Assembly (NCBI RefSeq): GCF_002836595.1
Contig: NZ_PJBB01000003.1
Span: forward strand, 3,937,501-4,001,500
From: Tenacibaculum sp. Bg11-29
GTDB taxonomy: Bacteria; Bacteroidota; Bacteroidia; Flavobacteriales; Flavobacteriaceae
DNA: 64,000 nt
Direction: 5' to 3'
A model generated the notes under the pieces. The model made no database searches. It saw only the letters and a program-made list of their open reading frames with translations, and was not told the DNA's origin. Made by a program: the position numbers and the translations under genes. Positions 32,853 through 40,319 of this stretch are shown here, one piece after another; positions within the stretch are counted from its first letter, which is position 1, and the number at the start of each line of letters is the position of its first letter.

Positions 32853-33413
32853 TTATTTTTTTCTATACACTTTTAAATTATACTTAAATTCGGTTCCATC
32901 ACTTTCTAAAAATTCAAATACTTTCAATTCCGTTTGAGTGATTTCCGCTATTTCTATTTCGTTTTTCGTAAACTCAATTAAAGAACCAGATTTTTTTAAT
33001 TGTTCCAAAAGCCCAGGTGCAAGTTTGTCAATCGGCACATTATATTTTGGTTTGTCAAAAGTCATTCTAAAAATCTTTGCTTTTGAGTCATATTCCCAAA
33101 TTCCGCTTTCACAGTTTTCCGTATTTTCACAACGAAATAGTTCATACGTTTTGTCTTTTTCAATTCGCATATTCGGTCGAGAAATAAATTCAGTCGCTGT
33201 AATTGTGTCATTCACGAAATGTTTTGCTTCTGCAATTGTTTTTCCGTTCTTATCGGTCAATTTTTGAAATTCCCACGTTCCAATAATCAGCTTTTCAATT
33301 TTTTCCGCACTTTTCTTCGTTTTTACGTCGTCAACTAATTCCAAATAAGTTTTAGATGACTGGCAATAAGTCAAAAGTGGTAATAATATTATGGCTAGGA
33401 GGATGTTTTTCAT
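32853..33413 (-). CDS. Cassette gene 14: lipoprotein/secreted hypothetical protein
   Basis: 186 residues. Signal with LLPLLTYC, so a lipoprotein with Cys17 is likely. IIGTWEFQKLTDKNGK and SGIWEYDSKAKIFRM are typical of lipocalin-like (DUF4488/5004-style) proteins, suggestive only. Flanks GTTACCTGTA / TACAGGTAAC perfect. Confidence 0.65.
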   Translation of the reverse strand: MKNILLAIILLPLLTYCQSSKTYLELVDDVKTKKSAEKIEKLIIGTWEFQKLTDKNGKTIAEAKHFVNDTITATEFISRPNMRIEKDKTYELFRCENTENCESGIWEYDSKAKIFRMTFDKPKYNVPIDKLAPGLLEQLKKSGSLIEFTKNEIEIAEITQTELKVFEFLESDGTEFKYNLKVYRKK

Positions 33414-33416
33414 AAT

Positions 33417-33554
33417 TACAGGTAACGTATTCGTGTATGATTAGTTGCGTTGGCTATAACTAAGTTAGTAAAATTGAACGAACCAGAGGAAAATCCGTAG
33501 GAATTTCCAAGTAGGCGAGAACAAAGCAATGAATTATACACGTTGTTGTAAAAC
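33417..33554 (-). repeat. attC-like site A15
   Basis: 138 bp from TACAGGTAAC to GTTGTAAAAC. Inner hairpin GGAAAATCCgtagGAATTTCC is slightly decayed. Confidence 0.75.
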
Positions 33555-33568
33555 GTTTTTATGCTGTT

Positions 33569-34012
33569 TTAATTCCAATAACCTTTTGTTCGTAGTAATT
33601 TTTGTAAAATATGATAAAGGCTATAGTATGCCTTTCCTTTTTCTAATTCGATTTCAATACTTGTTCCATCTCGCAATCCAATTACCCATTTAGTCAGTTC
33701 AAATTTATAAACCATTCGGTCAAAATTTTCTTTTACACTTTTTTGTTCAGATTTATTAGTTTTAATGTTTTCTATTTGAGAAAGAAGTGTTTTATTCTCC
33801 TTTGTAATAAGGTGATTTTGAGTAATTATAACTTGAGATTCATTTTCTGGATTATAAATTAATTCAGCGTTTTCAATTCCAATATTATCTGTAATAGAAT
33901 CTACTTTTATTTTTTCAGATTCCGTTAATTGTGAGTATAGCTTTGCGCCAAGAAGAGGAAATTCATATTCCTTAGATTTTTCAATTATTATGTTTCTTAG
34001 TTTGGAATCCAA
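33569..34012 (-). CDS. Cassette gene 15: hypothetical cytoplasmic protein
   Basis: 147 residues, no signal peptide; charged and helical with a beta-rich end. Not recognised. Flanks GTTGTAAAAC / GTTTTACAAC perfect; preceded by full leader hairpin T6. Confidence 0.65.
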   Translation of the reverse strand: MDSKLRNIIIEKSKEYEFPLLGAKLYSQLTESEKIKVDSITDNIGIENAELIYNPENESQVIITQNHLITKENKTLLSQIENIKTNKSEQKSVKENFDRMVYKFELTKWVIGLRDGTSIEIELEKGKAYYSLYHILQKLLRTKGYWN

Positions 34013-34034
34013 TTTTCGTCAAATGTTTTACAAC

Positions 34035-34103
34035 TTGTTTATATAAGTACCTTTAGTACTTATATACAAACCAAATGGAGGTATATGCGTACTAAAGGTG
34101 CTT
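34035..34103 (-). repeat. Cassette-leader hairpin T6 (attI-like)
   Basis: Full copy; upstream on the minus strand it joins an empty constant module with R7. Confidence 0.75.
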
Positions 34104-34218
34104 AAAATTACATCTTTTTTTACTTACCACAATTATGTTAATGAACTTTTTTGCTTTTTAGTAGTGCTAATAACTACTGTTATTTTAATATTTGTTACTT
34201 AAATTTCAGACATAAAAA

Positions 34219-34241
34219 AACAACACCTTGTGAGTGTTGTT
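34219..34241 (-). terminator. Constant-module terminator R7
   Basis: AACAACAC / GTGTTGTT stem with minus-strand T7. Confidence 0.8.
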
Positions 34242-34264
34242 CTGTGGTAAATAATATTCTTTTT

Positions 34265-34401
34265 GCTAACGTATTTGTGTATGATTAGTTGCGTGGTTTA
34301 AGTACCTAATTTAATAAATATAAACTGACCATCGGAAATTCCGAAGGAATTTCCAAAGTAGAACAGAAGCAAGCAGTTAATTATACACGGTGTTAGCATA
34401 C
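34265..34401 (-). repeat. attC-like site A16
   Basis: 137 bp from GCTAAC to GTTAGCATAC. Inner hairpin GGAAATTCCgaagGAATTTCC. Confidence 0.8.
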
Positions 34402-34914
34402 GTTATTTATTTGTTCTCTTATTTTTTCAAGTTCCGCTTTAATATTTTTGTCTTTTATTAATCCCGAAAATTCAGTCACTTTTTCAGTCGTTTCTCCCCA
34501 AAATGCTCTTTTCCAAAATGGATAAAGCAAAAACATAGAACTTGTTCCGGAATATTCATACTCTCGATTTTCTTTTTTAATTTCATAAACATTCTTAAAA
34601 ATAGTTTCTCCTTTGTAATAATCAGTTCTTCTCATTTTTACGCTAAAGAAGTCGATAAGACGATTTATTCCTTCTTTTATTTCTACACCATATTGTTTTC
34701 CATAATGAATATGACTAAACCCACATCCGACAATTAATTCCGAGTTTCCAATATCAAATTCAAACCAAACTACTGAACTTTCACTTTCCTGAGAGTATAC
34801 ACTAATATGATAACATTCCTCATATTCTTCTGATTCGCTATAATTGTCAGGAAAATGTTTTTCAAGAAACTCCTTAATATCATTAAAAGCAATTCTGATT
34901 TTATCTTTTTCCAC
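34393..34914 (-). CDS. Cassette gene 16: hypothetical cytoplasmic protein
   Basis: 173 residues, acidic, no signal. VVWFEFDIGNSELIVGCGFS and WFEF/GYQ-like sheets suggest a small alpha/beta protein; no family known. The cassette flank GTTAGCATAC supplies the TAA stop; the partner flank is GTATGCTAAC (34962-34971). Confidence 0.65.
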   Translation of the reverse strand: MEKDKIRIAFNDIKEFLEKHFPDNYSESEEYEECYHISVYSQESESSVVWFEFDIGNSELIVGCGFSHIHYGKQYGVEIKEGINRLIDFFSVKMRRTDYYKGETIFKNVYEIKKENREYEYSGTSSMFLLYPFWKRAFWGETTEKVTEFSGLIKDKNIKAELEKIREQINNVC

Positions 34915-34971
34915 TTTATTCTTATTTCAATCTTGGTTATCGTTTATGTTCGGTTTTTAATGTATGCTAAC

Positions 34972-35040
34972 TTGTTTATATAAGCACCTTTAGTACTTAT
35001 ATACAAACCAAATGGAGGTATATGCGTACTAAAGGTGCTT
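34972..35040 (-). repeat. Cassette-leader hairpin T7 (attI-like)
   Basis: Full copy identical in arms to T2 and T3. Confidence 0.75.
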
Positions 35041-35155
35041 AAAATTACATCTTTTTTTACTTACCACAATTATGTCAATGAACTTTTTTGCTTTTTAGTA
35101 GTGCTAATAACTACTGTTATTTTAATATTTGTTACTTAAATTTCAGACATAAAAA

Positions 35156-35178
35156 AACAACACCTTGTGAGTGTTGTT
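35156..35178 (-). terminator. Constant-module terminator R8
   Basis: AACAACAC / GTGTTGTT stem with minus-strand T7; closes the first cassette group next to the integrase. Confidence 0.8.
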
Positions 35179-35201
35179 CTGTGGTAAATAATATTCTTTT
35201 T

Positions 35202-35398
35202 GCTAACGTTAAATATATGGCATTTAGGGCGGAAAATAAACGGTTATTTTCGGTTAAGCACTAAGCCAAACTTTTGCATTTTGATTTACCTTTTTCTTAC
35301 TAAAGCCAAATCAAAATATTTGGCGACCTCGCAAATAGACAGCAACCTTTTGATTAAACAATAACCAGCCCTATTTGCTATATATGGTGTTGTATGTT
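35202..35398 (-). repeat. attC-like site A17 (long form)
   Basis: 197 bp from GCTAAC to GTTGTATGTT; inner hairpin GCCAAATcaaaatATTTGGC. Confidence 0.75.
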
Positions 35399-35400
35399 CG

Positions 35401-35802
35401 TTATTTATAACCATAAAGTCTCAATGTTCCATTCTCTTTTTCCATATCAAAAACTCCAATTTTGTTAATAGTCTTTTCAATTTTAATAACATCCTGCTTG
35501 AGTTCGGAAACCATTTGTCTTGAAACACGTTTATTAATTATTATTTGCATCTTCTGAGGGAATTCAATCCACTCGATTTCCTTATAAAAAACAGGTTCGA
35601 TGAAAAAAGGTCTGAAATCAACAATATCATATTCCATTTCTGTAATCTTATCAAGACCAATTAACTTATATCTAATTATAATAGAGTCAAATTCCTCAAT
35701 CAAATTTTCAAATAGTTTTTCCCATTTAGATTCATTCATAAATGAAGAGAAATTATTTTCCTGAATTATCTTATCAATTTTAGTTTTTTCCGTCAAAATC
35801 AA
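35401..35802 (-). CDS. Cassette gene 17: hypothetical cytoplasmic protein
   Basis: 133 residues, soluble alpha/beta, no signal. EYDIVDFRPFFIEPVFYKEIEW (quoted in part: VDFRPFFIEPVFYKEIEW) is distinctive but I know no family. Flanks GTTGTATGT / ACATACAAC perfect over 9 bp. Confidence 0.65.
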   Translation of the reverse strand: MILTEKTKIDKIIQENNFSSFMNESKWEKLFENLIEEFDSIIIRYKLIGLDKITEMEYDIVDFRPFFIEPVFYKEIEWIEFPQKMQIIINKRVSRQMVSELKQDVIKIEKTINKIGVFDMEKENGTLRLYGYK

Positions 35803-35827
35803 TTTTTAGTATGGTTCTTGTTTAATG

Positions 35828-36026
35828 ACATACAACGTCTCGGCTATGGTTAGTACGGGAATTAAAATGACTGAATTTCCGATTAAGCACTTAGCCAAAA
35901 CTTTTTATTTTGTTTTATCTTTTTTGTTCTAAAGCGAAATCAAAAGATTTGGCGGACTTAGTTAAAAGCTCTAAACTTTGGGTTAAGTACCAAAACTCGT
36001 ATTAATTATAGCCATTGTTGTAGTGC
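35828..36026 (-). repeat. attC-like site A18 (long form)
   Basis: 199 bp from ACATACAAC to GTTGTAGTGC; inner hairpin CGAAATCaaaaGATTTGGC. Confidence 0.75.
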
Positions 36027-36637
36027 GTTTTTAAATGTTCTAAGTAATTTGGTTTATCCTCTAATAATAGTTTTCCATTAAAATTATACACATCATATTC
36101 AAGATTAGCATCAAATACACCTTTATTATTATTTTGAGCGAATATATACTTTCGATCATCGCGAAGAATTGTAATTTCATCATATTCTATGGGAACAATT
36201 ATTTTTGATTTGGTAGTTAATACACCCCATTTTCCACCAATACAAATACGATGTTTCTCTTTTATCGAAATAGCATCGTATTTAAATAATCTTGCTCCTT
36301 TATTTACTGTAAATAGGTTTTCTCCAATTTCTTGTATTGGATAGTTGATATAGGTTAAATTTGGAGATAAAACTTCTTTCCCATTTTTATCTACAATACC
36401 AAATTTTCCGTTTTTTAATTCGCCTATGAAATCATCATCTCCAAATCTATCAACCCAGGGTTTGTTGTCATCAAAAAAATCATAAGACTCCTCACTCCAA
36501 TCCCATTTGTATTTTCCGATAAAGACAAGATAAAGTTTAAGATGATTTATATAATAAATATAGTCAAACTTGGGTTCTAAAATGATGTTGTTGTCTAGTC
36601 TTAATCCGAATTTTTTATTCTCTTTGTAAATTTTCAA
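36002..36637 (-). CDS. Cassette gene 18: WG-repeat-like protein
   Basis: 211 residues. NKKFGLRLDNNIILEPKFDYI, LKNGKFGIVDKNGKEVLSP and GGKWGVLTTKSKIIVPIEYDEI are WG repeats (KxGlid..g..iip..yd), a beta-repeat of unknown binding role; shown here in parts: GKFGIVDKNGKEV, GKWGVLTTKSK. The last seven codons lie inside the attC-like site A18, so the C-terminus is contributed by the recombination site. First cassette after the integrase. Flanks GTTGTAGTGC / GCACTACAAC perfect. Confidence 0.75.
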   Translation of the reverse strand: MKIYKENKKFGLRLDNNIILEPKFDYIYYINHLKLYLVFIGKYKWDWSEESYDFFDDNKPWVDRFGDDDFIGELKNGKFGIVDKNGKEVLSPNLTYINYPIQEIGENLFTVNKGARLFKYDAISIKEKHRICIGGKWGVLTTKSKIIVPIEYDEITILRDDRKYIFAQNNNKGVFDANLEYDVYNFNGKLLLEDKPNYLEHLKTHYNNGYN

Positions 36638-36666
36638 TCGATTCGTTTGTTTAAATGCACTACAAC

Positions 36667-36714
36667 TTGTTTATATAAGTACCAAATGAAGGTATATGCG
36701 TACTAAAGGTGCTT
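36667..36714 (-). repeat. Cassette-leader site T8, next to the integrase (shortened)
   Basis: Same ends as T2 but lacks part of one arm (TATATAAGTACC joined to AAATGAAGG). Lies 85 bp beyond the integrase stop in the minus-strand sense, the position an attI site would have. Confidence 0.65.
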
Positions 36715-36799
36715 AAAATTATATCTTTTTTTACTTACCACAACTATGTCAATGAATTTTTTTACTTTTTAGTAGTGCTAATAACTACAATTATTTTAT

Positions 36800-38002
36800 C
36801 TAAGTTAAAGACCCTCCAAACAATTTATTGATAGCATCACCCTCTTCTTTTTGATAAAAATCTTTTAAATAATGTTGAGTAGTTGTTAATCTACTATGCC
36901 CTAATAACTTTGAAATAATTAACAAATTAACATCTTGTTTTACTGCATAATCAGCAAATGAATGTTTCCCTACATGCATAGATATCTTTTTATCAATACC
37001 ACACCGTTTAGCTACATTTTTTATTGCTACATTATAATTGTTATTTTTTGTCATTATTCTATTTTCAATTTCTTCTGGTTTTTTGTTATCAAAACCGTAT
37101 AAAACAGGAAAAACAAATGTTGAGTTTTTATTTTTATATTTTTCTAAAATTGCAATTGATTTAGGATTTAATGGTATTCTACGAACTGCACCAACACGCT
37201 CTTTAGATTTACTCATTGTATAAACAATTTCATTCTCAACAATATTATTCCATTTTAATTTACTCATATCAGAAAAACGCATCCCTGCTGTATAAAAACA
37301 AAAAAGAAATAAATCTTTAGATATAATCAGTGATTTATACCTATCCTCTAACTCTAAATCAATAATTTTTTGAATCTCTTCTAACGTTAACGTTTCTTTT
37401 TCAACATTTTTATAATTTAATTTATACCCACTAGCTTTATTCACTTCAATTAAACCTGCTTCTTTCGCTCTATTACCTACTGTAATTATTGCCCTTAAAT
37501 TGTTTGATACTGTATTTACACTATTTCCTTTTTTTAACATATGAATATCGTAGGAATGCATAAAATTATGATCTACATCAGAGAAAGAAAGAGAAGATGA
37601 GTATTTTTTTAACTGATTGTAATAATTCTGATAAGTTTTAGCCGATCTAATTTTATTCTTTAATTTCATTTCATCAATTTTTGTTTGATAAAAATCTAAA
37701 AAAGATTCTTGGTCAATTCCTTTCAAGCCAATGTAAACTTGTAGAAGTCTTTTAGCTGAAACACCTTTATTTTTAAAATAAATAGATTGAATTTCAATTT
37801 GTAATGCATTTAATATTGCATTAAATTTATCTTCTAAAGGGTGTCTTTTTATTTTTTGCTTTTTATGATCCCATTGATTTTTCATAACAGATATTTTAGT
37901 ATCTATGTATTGCGAATCTTTAGAGGATGTAGAAAGACGTAACCGAATTGCTTGGGTGTTATTTAGCTTCTTATAACTTCTTAATTGTAACGAAAAATTC
38001 AT
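36800..38002 (-). CDS. Tyrosine recombinase (phage/ICE-type integrase)
   Basis: 400 residues, full length. N-terminal arm-binding and SAM-like core-binding regions (1-200), then the catalytic domain with R242 (GMRFSD), H343, K346, H347, H369 (LLGHS) and nucleophile Y378. The second catalytic Arg of HxxR is Lys (HVGKH), seen in part of the Bacteroidota integrases. No IntI-specific insertion is apparent. It lies 80 bp from the phoH 3' end and points into the cassette array. It most likely integrates the island into phoH; whether it also acts on the attC-like sites is open. Confidence 0.9.
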   Translation of the reverse strand: MNFSLQLRSYKKLNNTQAIRLRLSTSSKDSQYIDTKISVMKNQWDHKKQKIKRHPLEDKFNAILNALQIEIQSIYFKNKGVSAKRLLQVYIGLKGIDQESFLDFYQTKIDEMKLKNKIRSAKTYQNYYNQLKKYSSSLSFSDVDHNFMHSYDIHMLKKGNSVNTVSNNLRAIITVGNRAKEAGLIEVNKASGYKLNYKNVEKETLTLEEIQKIIDLELEDRYKSLIISKDLFLFCFYTAGMRFSDMSKLKWNNIVENEIVYTMSKSKERVGAVRRIPLNPKSIAILEKYKNKNSTFVFPVLYGFDNKKPEEIENRIMTKNNNYNVAIKNVAKRCGIDKKISMHVGKHSFADYAVKQDVNLLIISKLLGHSRLTTTQHYLKDFYQKEEGDAINKLFGGSLT

Positions 38003-38023
38003 TGGTTCACTATTGGTTCATTA
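38002..38023 (+). repeat. Candidate integrase arm site (right)
   Basis: Matches 7813-7834 at 21 of 22 bases (two TTGGTTCA units). It spans the integrase start codon, so binding here could also repress the integrase gene. Confidence 0.5.
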
Positions 38024-38080
38024 TTAGAACAAATATATATAATTACAAATAGATATGAAAAATAAGAAGCTATAGGTTTT

Positions 38081-38155
38081 ACTACTCTGTCTCTATACTC
38101 TTATAGGCTTTAATGATACTTTTTATCAATCGGTGACGAACTACATCTTTATCAT
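38081..38155 (-). repeat. Right attachment repeat within phoH 3' end
   Basis: Island-borne replacement of the phoH 3' end; 70 of 75 bases equal 7685-7759, including a 26-bp identical core at 38107-38132. Confidence 0.9.
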
Positions 38156-39035
38156 CTAAATAAACCATTGCAATTCCTTTAATATCTTTTAAAGCTAGTA
38201 ATGATTCTTTTAACCCAGAAACTTGTTTACGCGGTAAATCTATTTGACCAGGGTCTCCAGTAATAATAAACTTAGCGTGCATTCCCATTCTGGTTAAAAA
38301 CATTTTCATTTGATTATGCGTTGTATTCTGGGCTTCATCTAAAATAACAAAAGCGTTATCTAAGGTACGACCACGCATAAATGCTAAAGGTGCTATTTGT
38401 ATGATTCCTTTTTCTAAATGTGACTCTAATTTTTCATGCGGTATCATATCTCTTAACGCATCATATAAAGGTTGCATATACGGATCTAATTTTTCTTTTA
38501 AATCTCCTGGTAAAAAACCTAAATTTTCTCCAGATTCAACAGCGGGTCGAGTTAATATTATTCTTCGAACCTCTTTTTCCTTTAATGCTTTAACTGCTAA
38601 AGCAACTGCGGTATAGGTTTTACCTGTTCCTGCTGGACCTACTGCAAAAAGCATATCATTTTTCCCCATTAAATCAACCATTTTACGCTGATTGGCTGTT
38701 TGTGGTTTTATTAATTTACCATTAACTCCATGAACCAAAACCCCTTCAATCTTACCTGACTTACGAATTTCTTCTTCTTTTCCGGTTGATGTTAAAACAC
38801 GTTCGATACTATTTTCATCTAATTTATTATACTTGTTATAGTATTTTATTAGCATTTCTATACGTTTCTCAAACTCATCTAGAATTTCTGATTCTCCATA
38901 GATTTTAAGTTGATTTCCTCTAGCTACAATTTTAACTTTTGGGAAATATTTTTTCAACTGAGTAATTGTACTATTCTGTGCTCCAAAGAAATCATTTGGG
39001 TCGATTTCTGTTATTTCAATGATACGTTCGTTCAA
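38082..39035 (-). CDS. phoH: PhoH family ATPase
   Basis: 317 residues, full length. N-terminal KH-like part, then Walker A GPAGTGKT (about 138-145) and Walker B FVILDEAQNT. PhoH proteins are cytoplasmic RNA-associated ATPases, often linked to phosphate or stress responses. Its 3' end is the island's integration target, and the last ~25 codons are island-derived, keeping the protein complete. Confidence 0.93.
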   Translation of the reverse strand: MNERIIEITEIDPNDFFGAQNSTITQLKKYFPKVKIVARGNQLKIYGESEILDEFEKRIEMLIKYYNKYNKLDENSIERVLTSTGKEEEIRKSGKIEGVLVHGVNGKLIKPQTANQRKMVDLMGKNDMLFAVGPAGTGKTYTAVALAVKALKEKEVRRIILTRPAVESGENLGFLPGDLKEKLDPYMQPLYDALRDMIPHEKLESHLEKGIIQIAPLAFMRGRTLDNAFVILDEAQNTTHNQMKMFLTRMGMHAKFIITGDPGQIDLPRKQVSGLKESLLALKDIKGIAMVYLDDKDVVRHRLIKSIIKAYKSIETE

Positions 39036-39154
39036 ATGATAAATGTTTTAATATTATTCACAATAAAAATAATGATTATTTTTATTGAATTATGTAATTT
39101 CGCAGTAAATTTTAGCTTAAATTTATATCAATTAACTAACAAGCCTTTAAAGTA

Positions 39155-40018
39155 ATGTCTTTTATTACATTAACTACTGATTTTGGAACAAAAGACCACT
39201 TTGTAGGGGCTGTAAAAGGAGCTATTTACAGTGAACTACCTGATGCTAAGATTGTTGACATTACACATCACATAACTCCTTTTAACATTACTGAAACTGC
39301 TTATATTTTAAAAAACACTTATAAAAGTTTTCCTGATAAAACGATACATATAGTAGGTGTAGATTCTGAATTAAGTGTAGATAACAAGCATATTGCTATT
39401 GAGTTAGATAATCATTATTTTATTTGTCCAGATAATGGATTAATAGCTATGATTGCTGCTGAAATAAAGCCTACTAAAATTGTTGAAATTAATATTCATA
39501 ATCATATTGAAACTAGTTTTCCTGTATTAGATGTATTTGTACAAGTAGCATCGCATATTGCTCGAGGTGGTAGTTTAAATGTTATTGGAAAAGAAATAAC
39601 ATCCTATAAAGATAGTATTGAAATACGCCCGAAAGTTAACAAATTGCAGACTGTTATTATTGGCGGAATTATTTATATAGATAATTATGGTAATGTAATT
39701 ACAAACATTAACAGAAAGCTTTTTAACACTATTGGTAAAGGGCGCGATTTTACTATTGTTGCAAGACGCTATACTTTTAAGAAAATTTACAATCGTTATA
39801 ACGAAATTGTAGATTATTCGGTTCCTAAAGAAAAAAGAAGTTATGACGGTGGAAAATTAGCCATTTTTAATTCGGCTGGTTTTTTAGAAATTGCTATTTA
39901 TAGAAGCAACTTAAATACCGTTGGTGGCGCTTCTACTTTATTAGGTTTAGCCTATAGAGATACCATTACGATTGAATTTGAAACCGCTGAAACCCCTGAA
40001 TTTACCACTATAAATTAA
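39155..40018 (+). CDS. SAM hydroxide adenosyltransferase (DUF62 family)
   Basis: 287 residues. ITLTTDFGTKDHFVGAVKG at the N-terminus, FICPDNGLIA, and YIDNYGNVITNI are the S-adenosyl-L-methionine hydroxide adenosyltransferase / fluorinase-family signatures. It cleaves SAM to adenosine and methionine. The fluorinase-specific loop is absent. Divergent from phoH; head of a probable operon reaching gldG. Confidence 0.9.
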   Translation: MSFITLTTDFGTKDHFVGAVKGAIYSELPDAKIVDITHHITPFNITETAYILKNTYKSFPDKTIHIVGVDSELSVDNKHIAIELDNHYFICPDNGLIAMIAAEIKPTKIVEINIHNHIETSFPVLDVFVQVASHIARGGSLNVIGKEITSYKDSIEIRPKVNKLQTVIIGGIIYIDNYGNVITNINRKLFNTIGKGRDFTIVARRYTFKKIYNRYNEIVDYSVPKEKRSYDGGKLAIFNSAGFLEIAIYRSNLNTVGGASTLLGLAYRDTITIEFETAETPEFTTIN

Positions 40019-40022
40019 ATAT

Positions 40023-40319
40023 ATGTTTGTACGAATTGTAAAAATGAGCTTTCATTCAGAAAAAATTGAAGAATTTTTAGCTAATTTTAATACTAAAAAA
40101 GAGTTTATACGAAACTCACCTGGTTGCCGTTTATTAGAATTGTATAGAGATAAAACAAATTCTGATATCTTTTTTACCTATAGTTACTGGGAAACCGAAC
40201 AAGATTTAGAAAATTACCGAAACTCCGATTTATTTAAAGGTGTTTGGGCACAAACAAAAATTTTATTTAATGACAAACCATTAGCTTGGAGTGTTGACAA
40301 AACCATAAGTTTACAATAA
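40023..40319 (+). CDS. ABM-domain protein (antibiotic biosynthesis monooxygenase-like)
   Basis: 98 residues, the size of a single dimeric ABM domain: VRIVKMSFHSEKIEEFL, SPGCRLLELYRD, TYSYWETEQDLENYR. 4 bp after the DUF62 gene and ends 1 bp into the next start. Substrate unknown. Confidence 0.82.
   Translation: MFVRIVKMSFHSEKIEEFLANFNTKKEFIRNSPGCRLLELYRDKTNSDIFFTYSYWETEQDLENYRNSDLFKGVWAQTKILFNDKPLAWSVDKTISLQ

Noticed and set aside
10966..36785. CRISPR array
   Set aside because: Repeats are 70-200 bp, folded, and separated by 400-1000 bp of coding DNA; no cas genes are present.
10966..36785. Insertion sequences or MITEs as the explanation of the repeats
   Set aside because: No transposase, no target-site duplications seen, and the cassette ends are variable but mutually complementary, which transposition does not produce.
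36800..38002. Calling the integrase IntI
   Set aside because: Its N-terminal arm/SAM-like region, Lys in place of Arg II and its position at a phoH att site fit a phage/ICE integrase; no IntI-specific segment could be recognised.
7629..38081. Conjugative element (ICE)
   Set aside because: No relaxase, coupling protein or Tra/VirB genes are visible, so only an integrative island can be claimed.
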